From the NCBI GenBank assembly GCA_902800005.1, contig CADCCP010000041.1, positions 1 to 50,421 on the forward strand: DNA of 50,421 bases, in the 5' to 3' direction. Positions 33,815-42,168 of the stretch are shown here, piece after piece. Source of the stretch: an uncultured Ruminococcus sp. (GTDB lineage: Bacteria; Bacillota; Clostridia; Oscillospirales; Acutalibacteraceae). The notes below the pieces were generated by a model. The model was not told where the DNA came from and did no database searches. It saw only the letters and a program-made list of their open reading frames with translations. Positions within the stretch are counted from its first letter, which is position 1, and each line of letters begins with the position of its first letter. Both the position numbers and the translations under genes were made by a program.

Positions 33815-34852
33815 TCAAAATGCGGGTGGAACTATCACTAACCCCGTCTTTTCATCAAGTCCGAAAATGATATTCATATTTTGAATAGCCTGACCTGCCG
33901 CACCTTTGACCATATTATCAATAGCTGAAATTGCTATAAAAGTACCTGTTCTCTCGTCAACGTGAAGTGATATGTCGCAGAAATTGGAATATTTTATATT
34001 GTGTATATCAGCGTTTGCACCGTCGGGGAGAAGTCTTACAAAAAATTCATCTTTATAGAAATCTTCATAAGCCTTTCTCAACTGCTCTTTCGTCACGCCC
34101 TCATTCAACTTTGCATAGCACGTTGAAATGATACCACGATTCACGGGCAACAAATGCGGTACAAATGTAATTTTGACATTCTTTCCCGATAACTTGGAAA
34201 GTGTCTGTTCAATTTCGGGTGTATGTCTGTGATTTGCCACTTTATAAGCGTGAAAACCCTCGTTCAATTCGGGATAGTGATTGCTTTGATTTGGCTTTCT
34301 GCCTGCACCCGTTACGCCTGATTTTGAATCTACTATAATTCCGTCAGTGCTTACAAGACCGTTCACAACTGCCGGTGCAAGTGCCAAAGGTGCTCCCGTT
34401 GTATAACAACCCGGGTTTGCAATAACTTTCTTTCCCTTGATGTTCTCTCTGAAAAGTTCGGGCAAACCGTAAACCGCTTTTTTATGCAAGTCATGGTCGA
34501 GAAATTCACAGCCATACCATTCTTTATATTCATCTTCACTTTCAAGACGGAAATCTGCTCCCAAATCGATAAATGCCTTACCCTGCTTGTCGCACTCGGC
34601 GGCTAATTCCTGTGAAAGTCCGTGAGGAAGTGCCGCAAATATAACATCACTCTTTGCAACGACTTCATCTTGCGTTCCGCACTCCATATCACAAAGTCCT
34701 TTATATGACGGGTAAACTTCACTCAATTTCTTTCCCTCAAAGCTTACTGAACTTATAGCCGCAATTTCAGCGTTGGGGTGTGTCAGTAATATTCTTACCA
34801 ACTCTGCACCCGCATAACCTGTTGCACCGATTATTCCTGCTTTTATTTTCAT
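33815..34852 (-). CDS. argC: N-acetyl-gamma-glutamyl-phosphate reductase
   Basis: 345 residues. NADP-binding GATGYAGAELVRIL at the N-terminus, active-site Cys in IANPGCYTTGAPLALAP near residue 149, and GVTGAGRKPN. Normal length and intact. Separated from argH by a 90-bp gap holding a perfect 36-bp palindrome. Confidence 0.96.
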   Translation of the reverse strand: MKIKAGIIGATGYAGAELVRILLTHPNAEIAAISSVSFEGKKLSEVYPSYKGLCDMECGTQDEVVAKSDVIFAALPHGLSQELAAECDKQGKAFIDLGADFRLESEDEYKEWYGCEFLDHDLHKKAVYGLPELFRENIKGKKVIANPGCYTTGAPLALAPAVVNGLVSTDGIIVDSKSGVTGAGRKPNQSNHYPELNEGFHAYKVANHRHTPEIEQTLSKLSGKNVKITFVPHLLPVNRGIISTCYAKLNEGVTKEQLRKAYEDFYKDEFFVRLLPDGANADIHNIKYSNFCDISLHVDERTGTFIAISAIDNMVKGAAGQAIQNMNIIFGLDEKTGLVIVPPAF

Positions 34853-34881
34853 CTTCTTTTACTCCTGTTATTTTATTTTTC

Positions 34882-34917
34882 TTGGGGAAAACTTTTTTGC
34901 AAAAAAGTTTTCCCCAA
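34882..34917. repeat. Perfect 36-bp palindrome between argH and argC
   Basis: TTGGGGAAAACTTTTTTG is followed at once by its exact reverse complement, so 18-bp arms with no spacer. In RNA the centre would open to a small loop. T and A tracts lie in the arms rather than after them, so it is not a standard terminator in the minus direction. A trailing ACCCC (34917-34922) gives a further partial match. Confidence 0.9.
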
Positions 34918-34942
34918 ACCCCTTTCAAAAAAACCTGAATTT

Positions 34943-36316
34943 TTAATTTTCAATTAAAGCCCTGACTCTTTTGACCTGTGCTTTGACATTTTCACTTGCG
35001 GGACCGCCTATTACTTTTCTGCCGTTCACGCAGTTTTCAAGCGATATTGCTTCATAAACTCCCTCGTCAAATACTTCACATATTTTCTTGTATTCCTCTA
35101 TCGGCAATTCTTCGAGAGTAGTCTTTTTCTCTATGCAGATCGCTACAAGAGTTCCCGTTGCTTTATAAGCATCACGGAAAGGCAAGCCTTTTTTAACAAG
35201 ATAGTCTGCACAATCTGTTGCATTGATAAAGCCGTTTGCAGCAGCTTTTCTCATGTTATCCGTGAGAACTTTCATGGTATCTATCATGGGAGTGAACGCC
35301 GTCAAACACATTTTGACAGTATCGACTGCATCAAATATAGCCTCTTTATCTTCCTGCATATCCTTGTTGTATGCAAGGGCTATTCCTTTCATCACCGTTA
35401 AAAGTGTCATTAAATCTCCGAAAACTCTGCCAGACTTTCCTCTGACAAGTTCCGCTATATCGGGATTTTTCTTTTGAGGCATGATACTCGAACCTGTTGA
35501 AAATGCGTCATCAAGCTCGACAAACTTAAATTCCCATGAACACCACATGATTATTTCTTCCGAAAATCTTGAAAGATGTACCATGATGATAGAAAGAACG
35601 CTTGCCAATTCCATACAGAAATCCCTGTCGGAAACACCGTCAAGACTGTTCTGTGAAACTCTGTCAAAGTTGAGTAATTTAGCTGTTATGTTTCTGTCAA
35701 TGGGATATGTCGTTGTAGCCAATGCACCGCTTCCCAAAGGCATTTCGTCCATGTGTCTGTAAGCACATTCAAGCCTGTCAACGTCACGCAAAAGCATTTC
35801 CGCATAAGCCATAAGATGATGACCGAATGTAATGGGCTGTGCTCTCTGCAAATGGGTATAACCCGGCATGACTGCACCTGCATATTCTTCCGCTTTATTG
35901 CAGATAACTCCGATAAGTTCTTTGACTTGCGACTTGATATTCTGAACTTCTTTTTTCAGATAAAGACGTATATCAACGGCTACTTGGTCATTACGGCTTC
36001 TTGCCGTATGCAAACGCTTTCCGGTCTGTCCTAAACGCTGTGTAAGTTCGCCCTCTATGAATGTATGTATATCTTCGGCATTGGGGTCTATCTGCAATTT
36101 GCCTTCATCAATGTCTGCAAGAATACCTTTCAAGCCCTCTATGATAGCCTGTGATTCACTTTTCTCTATTATACCGCATTCACCTATCATTTCGGCATGA
36201 GCCATACTGCCCTCTATATCTTCACGATACATTCTGCTATCGAATGATATTGACGAATTGAAGTCATTTGTTTTTTTATCTATCTCCTTTGAGAAACGTC
36301 CTGCCCAAAGTTTCAC
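34943..36316 (-). CDS. argH: Argininosuccinate lyase
   Basis: 457 residues, normal length. MKLWAGRFSKEIDKKTNDFNSS start, RSRNDQVAVDIRLYLK, the TGYTHLQRAQP-like GYTHLQRAQPITFGHH, and the fumarase-superfamily signature GSSIMPQKKNPDIAE near residues 280-294. Cleaves argininosuccinate to arginine and fumarate. Intact although the preceding argG is broken. Confidence 0.96.
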   Translation of the reverse strand: MKLWAGRFSKEIDKKTNDFNSSISFDSRMYREDIEGSMAHAEMIGECGIIEKSESQAIIEGLKGILADIDEGKLQIDPNAEDIHTFIEGELTQRLGQTGKRLHTARSRNDQVAVDIRLYLKKEVQNIKSQVKELIGVICNKAEEYAGAVMPGYTHLQRAQPITFGHHLMAYAEMLLRDVDRLECAYRHMDEMPLGSGALATTTYPIDRNITAKLLNFDRVSQNSLDGVSDRDFCMELASVLSIIMVHLSRFSEEIIMWCSWEFKFVELDDAFSTGSSIMPQKKNPDIAELVRGKSGRVFGDLMTLLTVMKGIALAYNKDMQEDKEAIFDAVDTVKMCLTAFTPMIDTMKVLTDNMRKAAANGFINATDCADYLVKKGLPFRDAYKATGTLVAICIEKKTTLEELPIEEYKKICEVFDEGVYEAISLENCVNGRKVIGGPASENVKAQVKRVRALIEN

Positions 36317-36333
36317 AAGATCAACTCCTTTTC

Positions 36334-36450
36334 AATTCATAATTCATAATGCACAATTCATAATTGTTTTCAAATCCCAAATTTATCTTTAAAACAAGAA
36401 AACTGCCGAACACAATCCATTATGCATTATGCATTATGAATTATGCATTA
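36334..36450. repeat. Facing ATTATGA/C heptamer arrays between argG and argH
   Basis: Left array 36334-36366 (AATTCAT, AATTCAT, AATGCAC, AATTCAT, AATTG) and right array 36418-36450 (ATTATGC, ATTATGC, ATTATGA, ATTATGC, ATTA) are mutually inverted, about 51 bp apart. The right array contains the last codons and the stop of argG. Confidence 0.85.
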
Positions 36451-37715
36451 CAAAAGCTATTGGGCGGACAATGATTTTTCCCATTGTTCGCCCTGAATGA
36501 TCTCTGTTTTTATCAGTCACGAAGTATTCTTTGATAAGATTCTTCTTTGCCTGAACTTTTATCGGAAGTCCGAACAGCTTTATAAATCCTGCTGAATCCT
36601 TCTGGTTGTAAACTTCATCTTCATCAAAGGTTGCAATGTCCATGTCATAGAGTGAATACGGTGAAGTCACACCTGCATCTATGATATTGCCCTTGTAGAG
36701 TTTGAGTTTTACATCACCTGTAACAGTTTCCTGAGTGGAGTCAACGAAAGCGGAAATTGCTTTTCTGAGAGGTGTATACCACTGACCGAAATAAACGAGT
36801 TCGGCAAAACGCAAGCCTACCTGCTGTTTAAAGTGGTATGTATCTCTGTCGAGAGTAATTTCTTCCAGCTTGTTGTGTGCATGATAGAGGATAGTTCCGC
36901 CGGGAGTTTCATAAACACCCCTTGACTTCATGCCGACAAGTCTGTTTTCAACGAGGTCAACGATACCGATACCGTTTTCACCGCCAAGCTGATTGAGTTT
37001 TTTAACTATCTCAACAGAGCCGAGTTTTTCGCCGTCAACTGCCACAGGGATACCTTTTTCAAATGAAATTGTAACATAAGTGGGTTTGTCGGGAGCCTGT
37101 TCGGGTGATACACCCAACTCCAAAAAGCCCTCTTTATTGTACATAGGTTCATTTGCAGGATCTTCAAGGTCAAGTCCCTCATGGGATATATGCCATATAT
37201 TCTTGTCTTTGGAATAATTTGTTTCTCTTGTTATTTTAAGAGGAATGTTATGTGCTTCTGCATAGTCTATTTCTTCGTCACGGGATTTGATAGTCCACTC
37301 TCTCCAAGGAGCGATGATCTTCATATCGGGAGCGAATGCCTTTATAGCAAGTTCAAAACGCACCTGATCGTTGCCTTTGCCGGTACAGCCGTGACAGATA
37401 GCATCTGCACCCTCAGCGAGTGCGATCTCAACGATACGCTTTGCAATAACAGGTCTTGCGAAAGATGTTCCCAAAAGATACTTGCTTTCATAAACATTCT
37501 TCAATAAATTCCTTGTTCAAGTCCTCTATATAAAGTTTGGACGCACCTGTTTTGAGAGCCTTTTCTTCCAAGCCGTCAAGTTCCGTACCCTGACCGACAT
37601 CACCTGAAACTGCAATAACTTCACAGTTGTCATAATTTTCTTTCAGCCACGGAATGATGATAGATGTATCAAGACCGCCCGAATATGCCAAAACTACTTT
37701 TTTTATATCTCCCAT
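36434..37715 (-). pseudogene. argG: Argininosuccinate synthase, disrupted by an internal deletion and frameshift
   Basis: The N-terminal piece from ATG 37715 (GGAGG 9 nt upstream) reads [24 protein letters not shown] with the ATP loop SGGLDTS, through [12 protein letters not shown], then TGA at 37488-37490. The C-terminal piece in another frame starts [26 protein letters not shown] and includes the [14 protein letters not shown] block, ending at 36434. About ten residues that normally join these parts (with the conserved P-T-L-K-A) are missing. Both parts are otherwise intact. The last residues MHNS and stop lie in a heptamer array. A TTG at 37504 with AAGGA five nt ahead could restart the second part; loss of function is more likely. 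Confidence 0.87.
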
Positions 37716-37754
37716 TGTAAAAACCTCCGTAATCATTTTTTAACTGCAATATAT

Positions 37755-37782
37755 ATTATACACGTTTTTTGCATAAAATCAA
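37755..37782 (-). promoter_or_regulatory. Promoter of the arginine operon
   Basis: On the minus strand: -35 TTGATT (37777-37782), 16-bp spacer, -10 TATAAT (37755-37760), 39 bp before the argG ATG. Confidence 0.75.
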
Positions 37783-37790
37783 GTACTTTA

Positions 37791-37804
37791 TGAATATTTA
37801 TTCA
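37791..37804. promoter_or_regulatory. ARG box (ArgR/AhrC operator)
   Basis: TGAATATTTATTCA, a palindrome with 6-bp arms matching the TGAATwwwwATTCA operator, 8 bp upstream of the -35 box of argG. Further TATTCA half sites lie at about 37953-37980. This suggests arginine-dependent control by an ArgR-type regulator encoded elsewhere. Confidence 0.75.
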
Positions 37805-38084
37805 AGCAAGCCGTTTTTTGTACATTTCAAAACAAAAAACACTTGACTTACTTTGATTTTTTATATATAAAGCAATAAATTTATAACATAAATCACTGTA
37901 TTTTAACCTGTAAATCAATAAATTCACTGTCATCTTTTCAAATAATTATACATTTATTCATAATTCAATGTATATTATTCATCATAAATTTATTTTCGGG
38001 TTGTCGGTCTGTCAAAAAAATTGTTTCTATTCTGCACCGATATGTGATATAATAGATTGAAATAAATTTTTTGGAGGTTTTTCT
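37805..38084. other. AT-rich divergent intergenic region
   Basis: Lies between the arginine operon and the flavin reductase gene. Apart from ARG-box half sites and a TATAAT at 38048-38053 with only a weak -35, I see no gene or repeat here. Confidence 0.5.
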
Positions 38085-38588
38085 ATGTTCAAAAAAATTG
38101 ATGTCACTGAACTCAATGACAACTTCTTCACAAAGTTCAACAAAGAGTGGTCACTTGTTACGGCGGGCTGTGAAACAAATTTCAATACCATGACGGCAAG
38201 CTGGGGCGGTATCGGTATCCTCTGGAATAAAAACGTAGCTTTCACGTTTATCCGTGATTCCAGATATACCCTTGAATTTGTAGACAAAAACGACTGCTAC
38301 ACTCTTTCATTCTTCGGCGGAAACTGCATGAAAGAACTTGTTTTCTGCGGCAAAAATTCCGGCAGAGATGTAGACAAGATAAAAGAAACAGGTCTTACTC
38401 CCGTACATGACGGAAATGTCACCTATTTTGAAGAAGCAGAACTTGTGCTTGTCTGCAAGAAACTCTTTAAACAGCAGATGTCACTTGAAGGTTTTATCGA
38501 TAAGTCATTTATTGAAAAGTTTTATGCCGACAATGATCTGCATGAATTATATGTAGGCGAGATCGTCGAGGCTCTCATAAAAGCATGA
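38085..38588 (+). CDS. Flavin reductase-like FMN-binding protein
   Basis: 167 residues with TTGGAGG before the ATG. The split-barrel flavin-binding pattern shows as VTAGCETNFNTMTASWGGIGILWNKNVAFTFIRDSRYT and LSFFGG. Members use NAD(P)H to reduce flavin or simply bind FMN. The stop overlaps the next ATG (ATGA), so the two genes are translated together. Confidence 0.87.
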   Translation: MFKKIDVTELNDNFFTKFNKEWSLVTAGCETNFNTMTASWGGIGILWNKNVAFTFIRDSRYTLEFVDKNDCYTLSFFGGNCMKELVFCGKNSGRDVDKIKETGLTPVHDGNVTYFEEAELVLVCKKLFKQQMSLEGFIDKSFIEKFYADNDLHELYVGEIVEALIKA

Positions 38589-39298
38589 GAAATGTATTGA
38601 TAACCGGCTCATCAAGGGGCATAGGTGCGGAAACTGCAAGGCTTTTTGCAAAAAAAGGCTATAATGTCTATATCAATTACAACAAATCTGAAAATGCCGC
38701 CCTTGCACTCCTTGATGAATTAAAAAACTATTCCGTACAGGCTGTAAAGGCTGATGTTTCAAAGCCTGATGAAGTCAAAAAGATGTTCGGCGAAATTTCG
38801 GGCATTGACATTCTCGTCAACAATGCAGGTATTGCACAAACCAAACTTTTCACCGACATAACAAATGATGATTGGAATAACATGATAGCCTCAAATCTGA
38901 GTAGTGCATTTTACTGCTGTCGGGCAGCCCTGCCTTACATGATACGTCAGCATTTCGGCAGAATTATCAATATTTCTTCCATGTGGGGACAGGTCGGCGG
39001 TTCATGTGAAGTCCACTATTCCGCTGCCAAAGCAGGCATCATAGGCTTGACAAAGGCACTTGCTATGGAAGAGGGTTTAAGCGGTATCACCGTCAACTGC
39101 ATAGCCCCCGGTGTCATCAAAACCGATATGACTTCAAATTTATCGGAAGATGACTTCACCGCCCTAAAAGACGAGACTCCGACAAATTCCATTGGCACTC
39201 CCTTCGACGTTGCACGAACAGTTGTATTCCTTGCAAGCGACAATTCCTCTTTCATCACCGGACAAGTCTTAGGTATAAACGGCGGATTTGTCGTTTAA
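38585..39298 (+). CDS. SDR family oxidoreductase (FabG-like)
   Basis: 237 residues. Rossmann motif TGSSRGIG at 7-14, NNAGIA near 78-83, catalytic Ser in ISSMWGQ and Y-x3-K as YSAAKAG, then NCIAPGVIKTDM. Similar to 3-oxoacyl-ACP reductases. A stand-alone copy outside a fatty acid cluster may instead be the EF-P 5-aminopentanone reductase (YmfI type); sequence alone does not decide. Coupled to the flavin reductase gene. Confidence 0.88.
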   Translation: MRNVLITGSSRGIGAETARLFAKKGYNVYINYNKSENAALALLDELKNYSVQAVKADVSKPDEVKKMFGEISGIDILVNNAGIAQTKLFTDITNDDWNNMIASNLSSAFYCCRAALPYMIRQHFGRIINISSMWGQVGGSCEVHYSAAKAGIIGLTKALAMEEGLSGITVNCIAPGVIKTDMTSNLSEDDFTALKDETPTNSIGTPFDVARTVVFLASDNSSFITGQVLGINGGFVV

Positions 39299-39300
39299 CA

Positions 39301-39339
39301 AAAAACTGCACTTCATTGAAAAAGGAGTGCAGTTTTTTT
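39301..39339 (+). terminator. Terminator after the SDR gene
   Basis: A 12-bp stem AAAAACTGCACT / AGTGCAGTTTTT with extra T residues. Confidence 0.88.
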
Positions 39340-39343
39340 GTGC

Positions 39344-39372
39344 TTGAATTTGGTTTGTATATGTGATATAAT
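39344..39372 (+). promoter_or_regulatory. metA promoter
   Basis: -35 TTGAAT (39344-39349), 17-bp spacer, -10 TATAAT (39367-39372), 37 bp before the start. No SAM riboswitch or T-box lies in between. Confidence 0.75.
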
Positions 39373-39409
39373 CTCTTAGGAAATCTGCGAAAAAAGGAAG
39401 ATGAATATT

Positions 39410-40339
39410 ATGCCTATCAAAATTCAGGACGGCTTGCCTGCACTCAAAACACTTGAATCAGAAAATATCTTTGTCATGACAAATCAGAGGGCTACCACTC
39501 AGGATATAAGACCTCTCAAAATAGTTATAGTCAACCTCATGCCGACCAAGATAGAAACCGAAACTCAGCTTTTACGCCTGCTCGGAAACTCCCCTTTGCA
39601 AGTTGATATTGAACTGCTCCAGATGGCTACCCATGTTTCAAAAAACGTGTCCTCAGAACATCTCACAGCCTTTTACAAGACCTTTGACGAGATAAAAGAC
39701 CAGTATTATGACGGTATGATAATAACAGGTGCTCCCGTTGAACTTCTCGAATATGAAGATGTCGATTATTGGGACGAGCTTTGTCAGGTCATGGACTGGT
39801 CAAAAAAAAATGTTTACAGTACCATGCATATATGCTGGGGGGCACAAGCCGCTATGTATCATCATTACGGCATACAAAAATATAAACTCCCCGAAAAACT
39901 CTCAGGTGTTTACACGCACCGTATCAGTAATATCTATCACCCGTTAATGCGTGGCTTTGACGATAAAATTTTAATGCCACATTCACGCTACACGGGTATA
40001 CACCGCTCTGACATTCAAAAATTCGATGAACTGGAAATTCTCGCTTACTCCAATATTGCAGGCGTTTCCATCGTTGCCAACAAGAACGGCAGACAGTTTT
40101 TTGTATTCGGTCATGCAGAGTATGACAGAAATACCCTCTATAATGAATATTACCGTGATGTCAATAAGGGACTTCACCCTCAAATTCCATACAATTACTT
40201 TACAGGAAATGATCCCCGTTCAATGCCTGCACTTACATGGAGAAGCTATGCCACTATCCTTTATTCAAACTGGCTCAACTACTACGTCTACCAGCAAACT
40301 CCATATGATCTTGCAGACCTTGAAAATATGCAGAAATAA
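39410..40339 (+). CDS. metA: Homoserine O-acetyltransferase (MetA family)
   Basis: 309 residues from ATG 39410 (MPIKIQDGLPAL), the family's usual start; ATG 39401 is in frame and closer to the ribosome site. Catalytic Cys in MHICWGAQAA, His in HSRYTGIHR and the Glu in GHAEYDR. The substrate-selecting position reads GAPVE; family work links Glu here to acetyl-CoA and Gly (as GAPLG) to succinyl-CoA, so acetylation is predicted. First step of methionine synthesis from homoserine. Single-gene unit. Confidence 0.94.
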   Translation: MPIKIQDGLPALKTLESENIFVMTNQRATTQDIRPLKIVIVNLMPTKIETETQLLRLLGNSPLQVDIELLQMATHVSKNVSSEHLTAFYKTFDEIKDQYYDGMIITGAPVELLEYEDVDYWDELCQVMDWSKKNVYSTMHICWGAQAAMYHHYGIQKYKLPEKLSGVYTHRISNIYHPLMRGFDDKILMPHSRYTGIHRSDIQKFDELEILAYSNIAGVSIVANKNGRQFFVFGHAEYDRNTLYNEYYRDVNKGLHPQIPYNYFTGNDPRSMPALTWRSYATILYSNWLNYYVYQQTPYDLADLENMQK

Positions 40340-40353
40340 TTCGGGCAAAATAA

Positions 40354-40521
40354 CAATGTACAATGTGCAATGTACAATGTGCAATGTACAATGTGCAATG
40401 TACAATGTACAATGTGCAATGTGCAATGTGCAATGTGCAATGTGCAATGTGCAATGTGCAATGTGCAATGTACAATGTACAATGTGCAATGTACAATGTA
40501 CAATGTGCAATGTGCAATATA
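40354..40521. repeat. Long CAATGT(A/G) heptamer array, 23 perfect units
   Basis: Units start every 7 bp from 40354 to 40508, all CAATGTA or CAATGTG, then a degenerate CAATATA. Only the last base of the unit varies. The order from left is A G A G A G A A G G G G G G G G A A G A A G G. The array lies between the metA stop and a bidirectional terminator. The unit has no stop codon in any of the six frames, which creates long spurious reading frames. Confidence 0.97.
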
Positions 40522-40556
40522 AAAAAATTCGGCAGATGATCTCTGCCGATTTTTTT
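40521..40556. terminator. Bidirectional terminator between metA and the deacetylase gene
   Basis: Stem AAAATTCGGCAGA / TCTGCCGATTTTTT with T tracts on both strands between convergent genes. Confidence 0.88.
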
Positions 40557-41367
40557 ATTGTCCGACAAGTTCCGTTATCGGTGAAAGGATATAACCCATG
40601 TCTTCCCACTTTGTCAAAAGTTCATCAAGAATTTCGCTGTTCGTCTTTGAGGTGCTGTGCAGAAGCACAACTGCACCGTTATGGATACGAGGCAATAATT
40701 TATCAAACGCCTGTTCCTTTGTCGGCTGATTATCGTTATACCAGTCCACATATGCCAGACTCCAAAATATCGTCTTGTATCCCATTTCCTGTGCCATCTT
40801 TAAGTTATCTTCACTGTACTTGCCTTGAGGCGGTCTGTAGACTTTCACAATTTCCTTTCCCGTGACCTCTTTGTACAGTTCTTCAAGTCCACAAAGCTCT
40901 TTTTTAAAACTCTCCATATCCGATATTGCCGACATATCGGGATGTGTCATAGTATGGTTGCCAACGGTATGCCCCTCATTCACCATTCGCTTGACAAGTT
41001 CGGGAGCAGTCTGCAAAAAATTTCCTACAAGAAAAAACGTTGCTTTCACACCATGCTTTTTCAGAACGTCAAGTATATTTTCGGTATAACCGTTTTCATA
41101 GCCTGCATCAAACGTCAGATAGATCTTTTTCTGTGATGTGTCACCTACATAATAGGCATCATAGGTTTTCAATTTCTCTGCACCTGCATTTCCCGTAGGT
41201 ATGCCGTCGGGAGAATTGAAGCTCAATCCCCAATTTACATCTGCACTGGTCATGATCGCCCTATTTGCCGTCATGCCCGAAATTATCACCCCTGCCATTA
41301 TCACCGCCATCAGCCCAGACAATGCACATATTATAGTCTTTCTCCTGAAGATCACATACAAGCTCAC
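40555..41367 (-). CDS. pdaA: Polysaccharide deacetylase, PdaA-like (delta-lactam de-N-acetylase)
   Basis: 270 residues. N-terminal membrane helix or signal (about 10-32). NodB domain from about 80: motif 1 LTFDAGYENGYT, which is the PdaA form of TFDDG, motif 2 HTVGNHTMTHPDM (H-x3-H metal site), motif 3 VYRPPQGKYSEDNL, late motif VLLHS. In sporeformers PdaA helps make muramic delta-lactam in the spore cortex. Start is GTG 41367 by reading frame, with GGAG 3 nt ahead; TTG 41361 fits the spacing better. Confidence 0.85.
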   Translation of the reverse strand: MSLYVIFRRKTIICALSGLMAVIMAGVIISGMTANRAIMTSADVNWGLSFNSPDGIPTGNAGAEKLKTYDAYYVGDTSQKKIYLTFDAGYENGYTENILDVLKKHGVKATFFLVGNFLQTAPELVKRMVNEGHTVGNHTMTHPDMSAISDMESFKKELCGLEELYKEVTGKEIVKVYRPPQGKYSEDNLKMAQEMGYKTIFWSLAYVDWYNDNQPTKEQAFDKLLPRIHNGAVVLLHSTSKTNSEILDELLTKWEDMGYILSPITELVGQ

Positions 41368-41376
41368 TCACTCCGT

Positions 41377-41850
41377 TTATCCATACAGATTTTTGTCCAT
41401 TATTTTATATGCCTGCATTTTTTCGGTTATGCATTTTATCTTTGAATAATATTCCTCTGCATTTTCCGCTGCCTCTGAAAGCATATACTCAAATATTGAC
41501 TCGTTCATGAATGAATCATAAAAGCTGGCAGTTATCTTGAAATACACTCCCATGCTTTTCCTGTCAAGACAAAAATGACCGTCCGACAAACTGTCGTTTA
41601 TCATGCACAGGGCAAATGACAGGTCTGATATGCTGATATTCGATACGTCCACATCTATCGGTGCATACAGCGTGATAAGCATTTTGGACGGCTCTATCAC
41701 AAATGCAAATCTGAAATCCGTTTCACGCCCGCTGAAAATGCACCTTACACAAAAATTCTTTTCATCACATTCATGTACTATATCGTTCCTTTCAAGCACT
41801 CTGCACAATGCCCTGTACGCCCCTACAGACTTTACCGCCGTCAATGCCAT
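41377..41850 (-). CDS. YbjN-like domain protein
   Basis: 157 residues from ATG 41850 (MALTAVKSVGAYRAL), 7 nt after GGGAGG; ATG 41856 is too close. The pattern of the YbjN / type III chaperone-like fold is seen: FRFAFVIEPSKMLITLYAPI, then LSFALCMINDSLSDGHFCLDRKSMGVYFKI, then a C-terminal helix AENAEEYYSKI. Function unknown in Firmicutes. The deacetylase gene follows after 9 nt, so they form one unit. Confidence 0.65.
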   Translation of the reverse strand: MALTAVKSVGAYRALCRVLERNDIVHECDEKNFCVRCIFSGRETDFRFAFVIEPSKMLITLYAPIDVDVSNISISDLSFALCMINDSLSDGHFCLDRKSMGVYFKITASFYDSFMNESIFEYMLSEAAENAEEYYSKIKCITEKMQAYKIMDKNLYG

Positions 41851-42073
41851 ATCCATTCCTCCCAAAAAAAATTGTCTTTTTTATATTTATATCACTTCCA
41901 TTATAATAAAAATAACGAATTTTGTCCCTCTACAACATTTTTTATGATTGTCGAATATTGAGATTTTTTGTGTTTTTACAGGTTTTCATCCGCCTTTTGC
42001 CACATCTTTTATATCTCATACGTCAAAACTTTTGGTGTATTTTAACCAAGATTACAAATTTGTAACAAAACCC

Positions 42074-42102
42074 TTGACAAATATTTCAAAATCGTTTAAT
42101 AT
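42074..42102 (+). promoter_or_regulatory. Promoter of the SH3/3D-like protein gene
   Basis: -35 TTGACA (42074-42079), 17-bp spacer, -10 TAATAT (42097-42102). The 300-bp gap on its left also holds TATAAT on the minus strand (41900-41905), probably for the YbjN-like gene; nothing else is seen there. Confidence 0.65.
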
Positions 42103-42168
42103 ATAACACGTTGGAAATAACAATCACTCAGATTTGTATATTACGCCTAATTCAAGGAGGGCTTTTTT

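Noticed and set aside
40354-40521. CRISPR array
   Set aside because: A 7-bp tandem array without spacers and no cas genes in the window.
40026-40865. Long reading frames on both strands across 40265-40865
   Set aside because: They exist because the CAATGT(A/G) heptamer has no stop codon in any frame; their products are repeats of CNVQCAM or CTLHIVH and lack ribosome sites.
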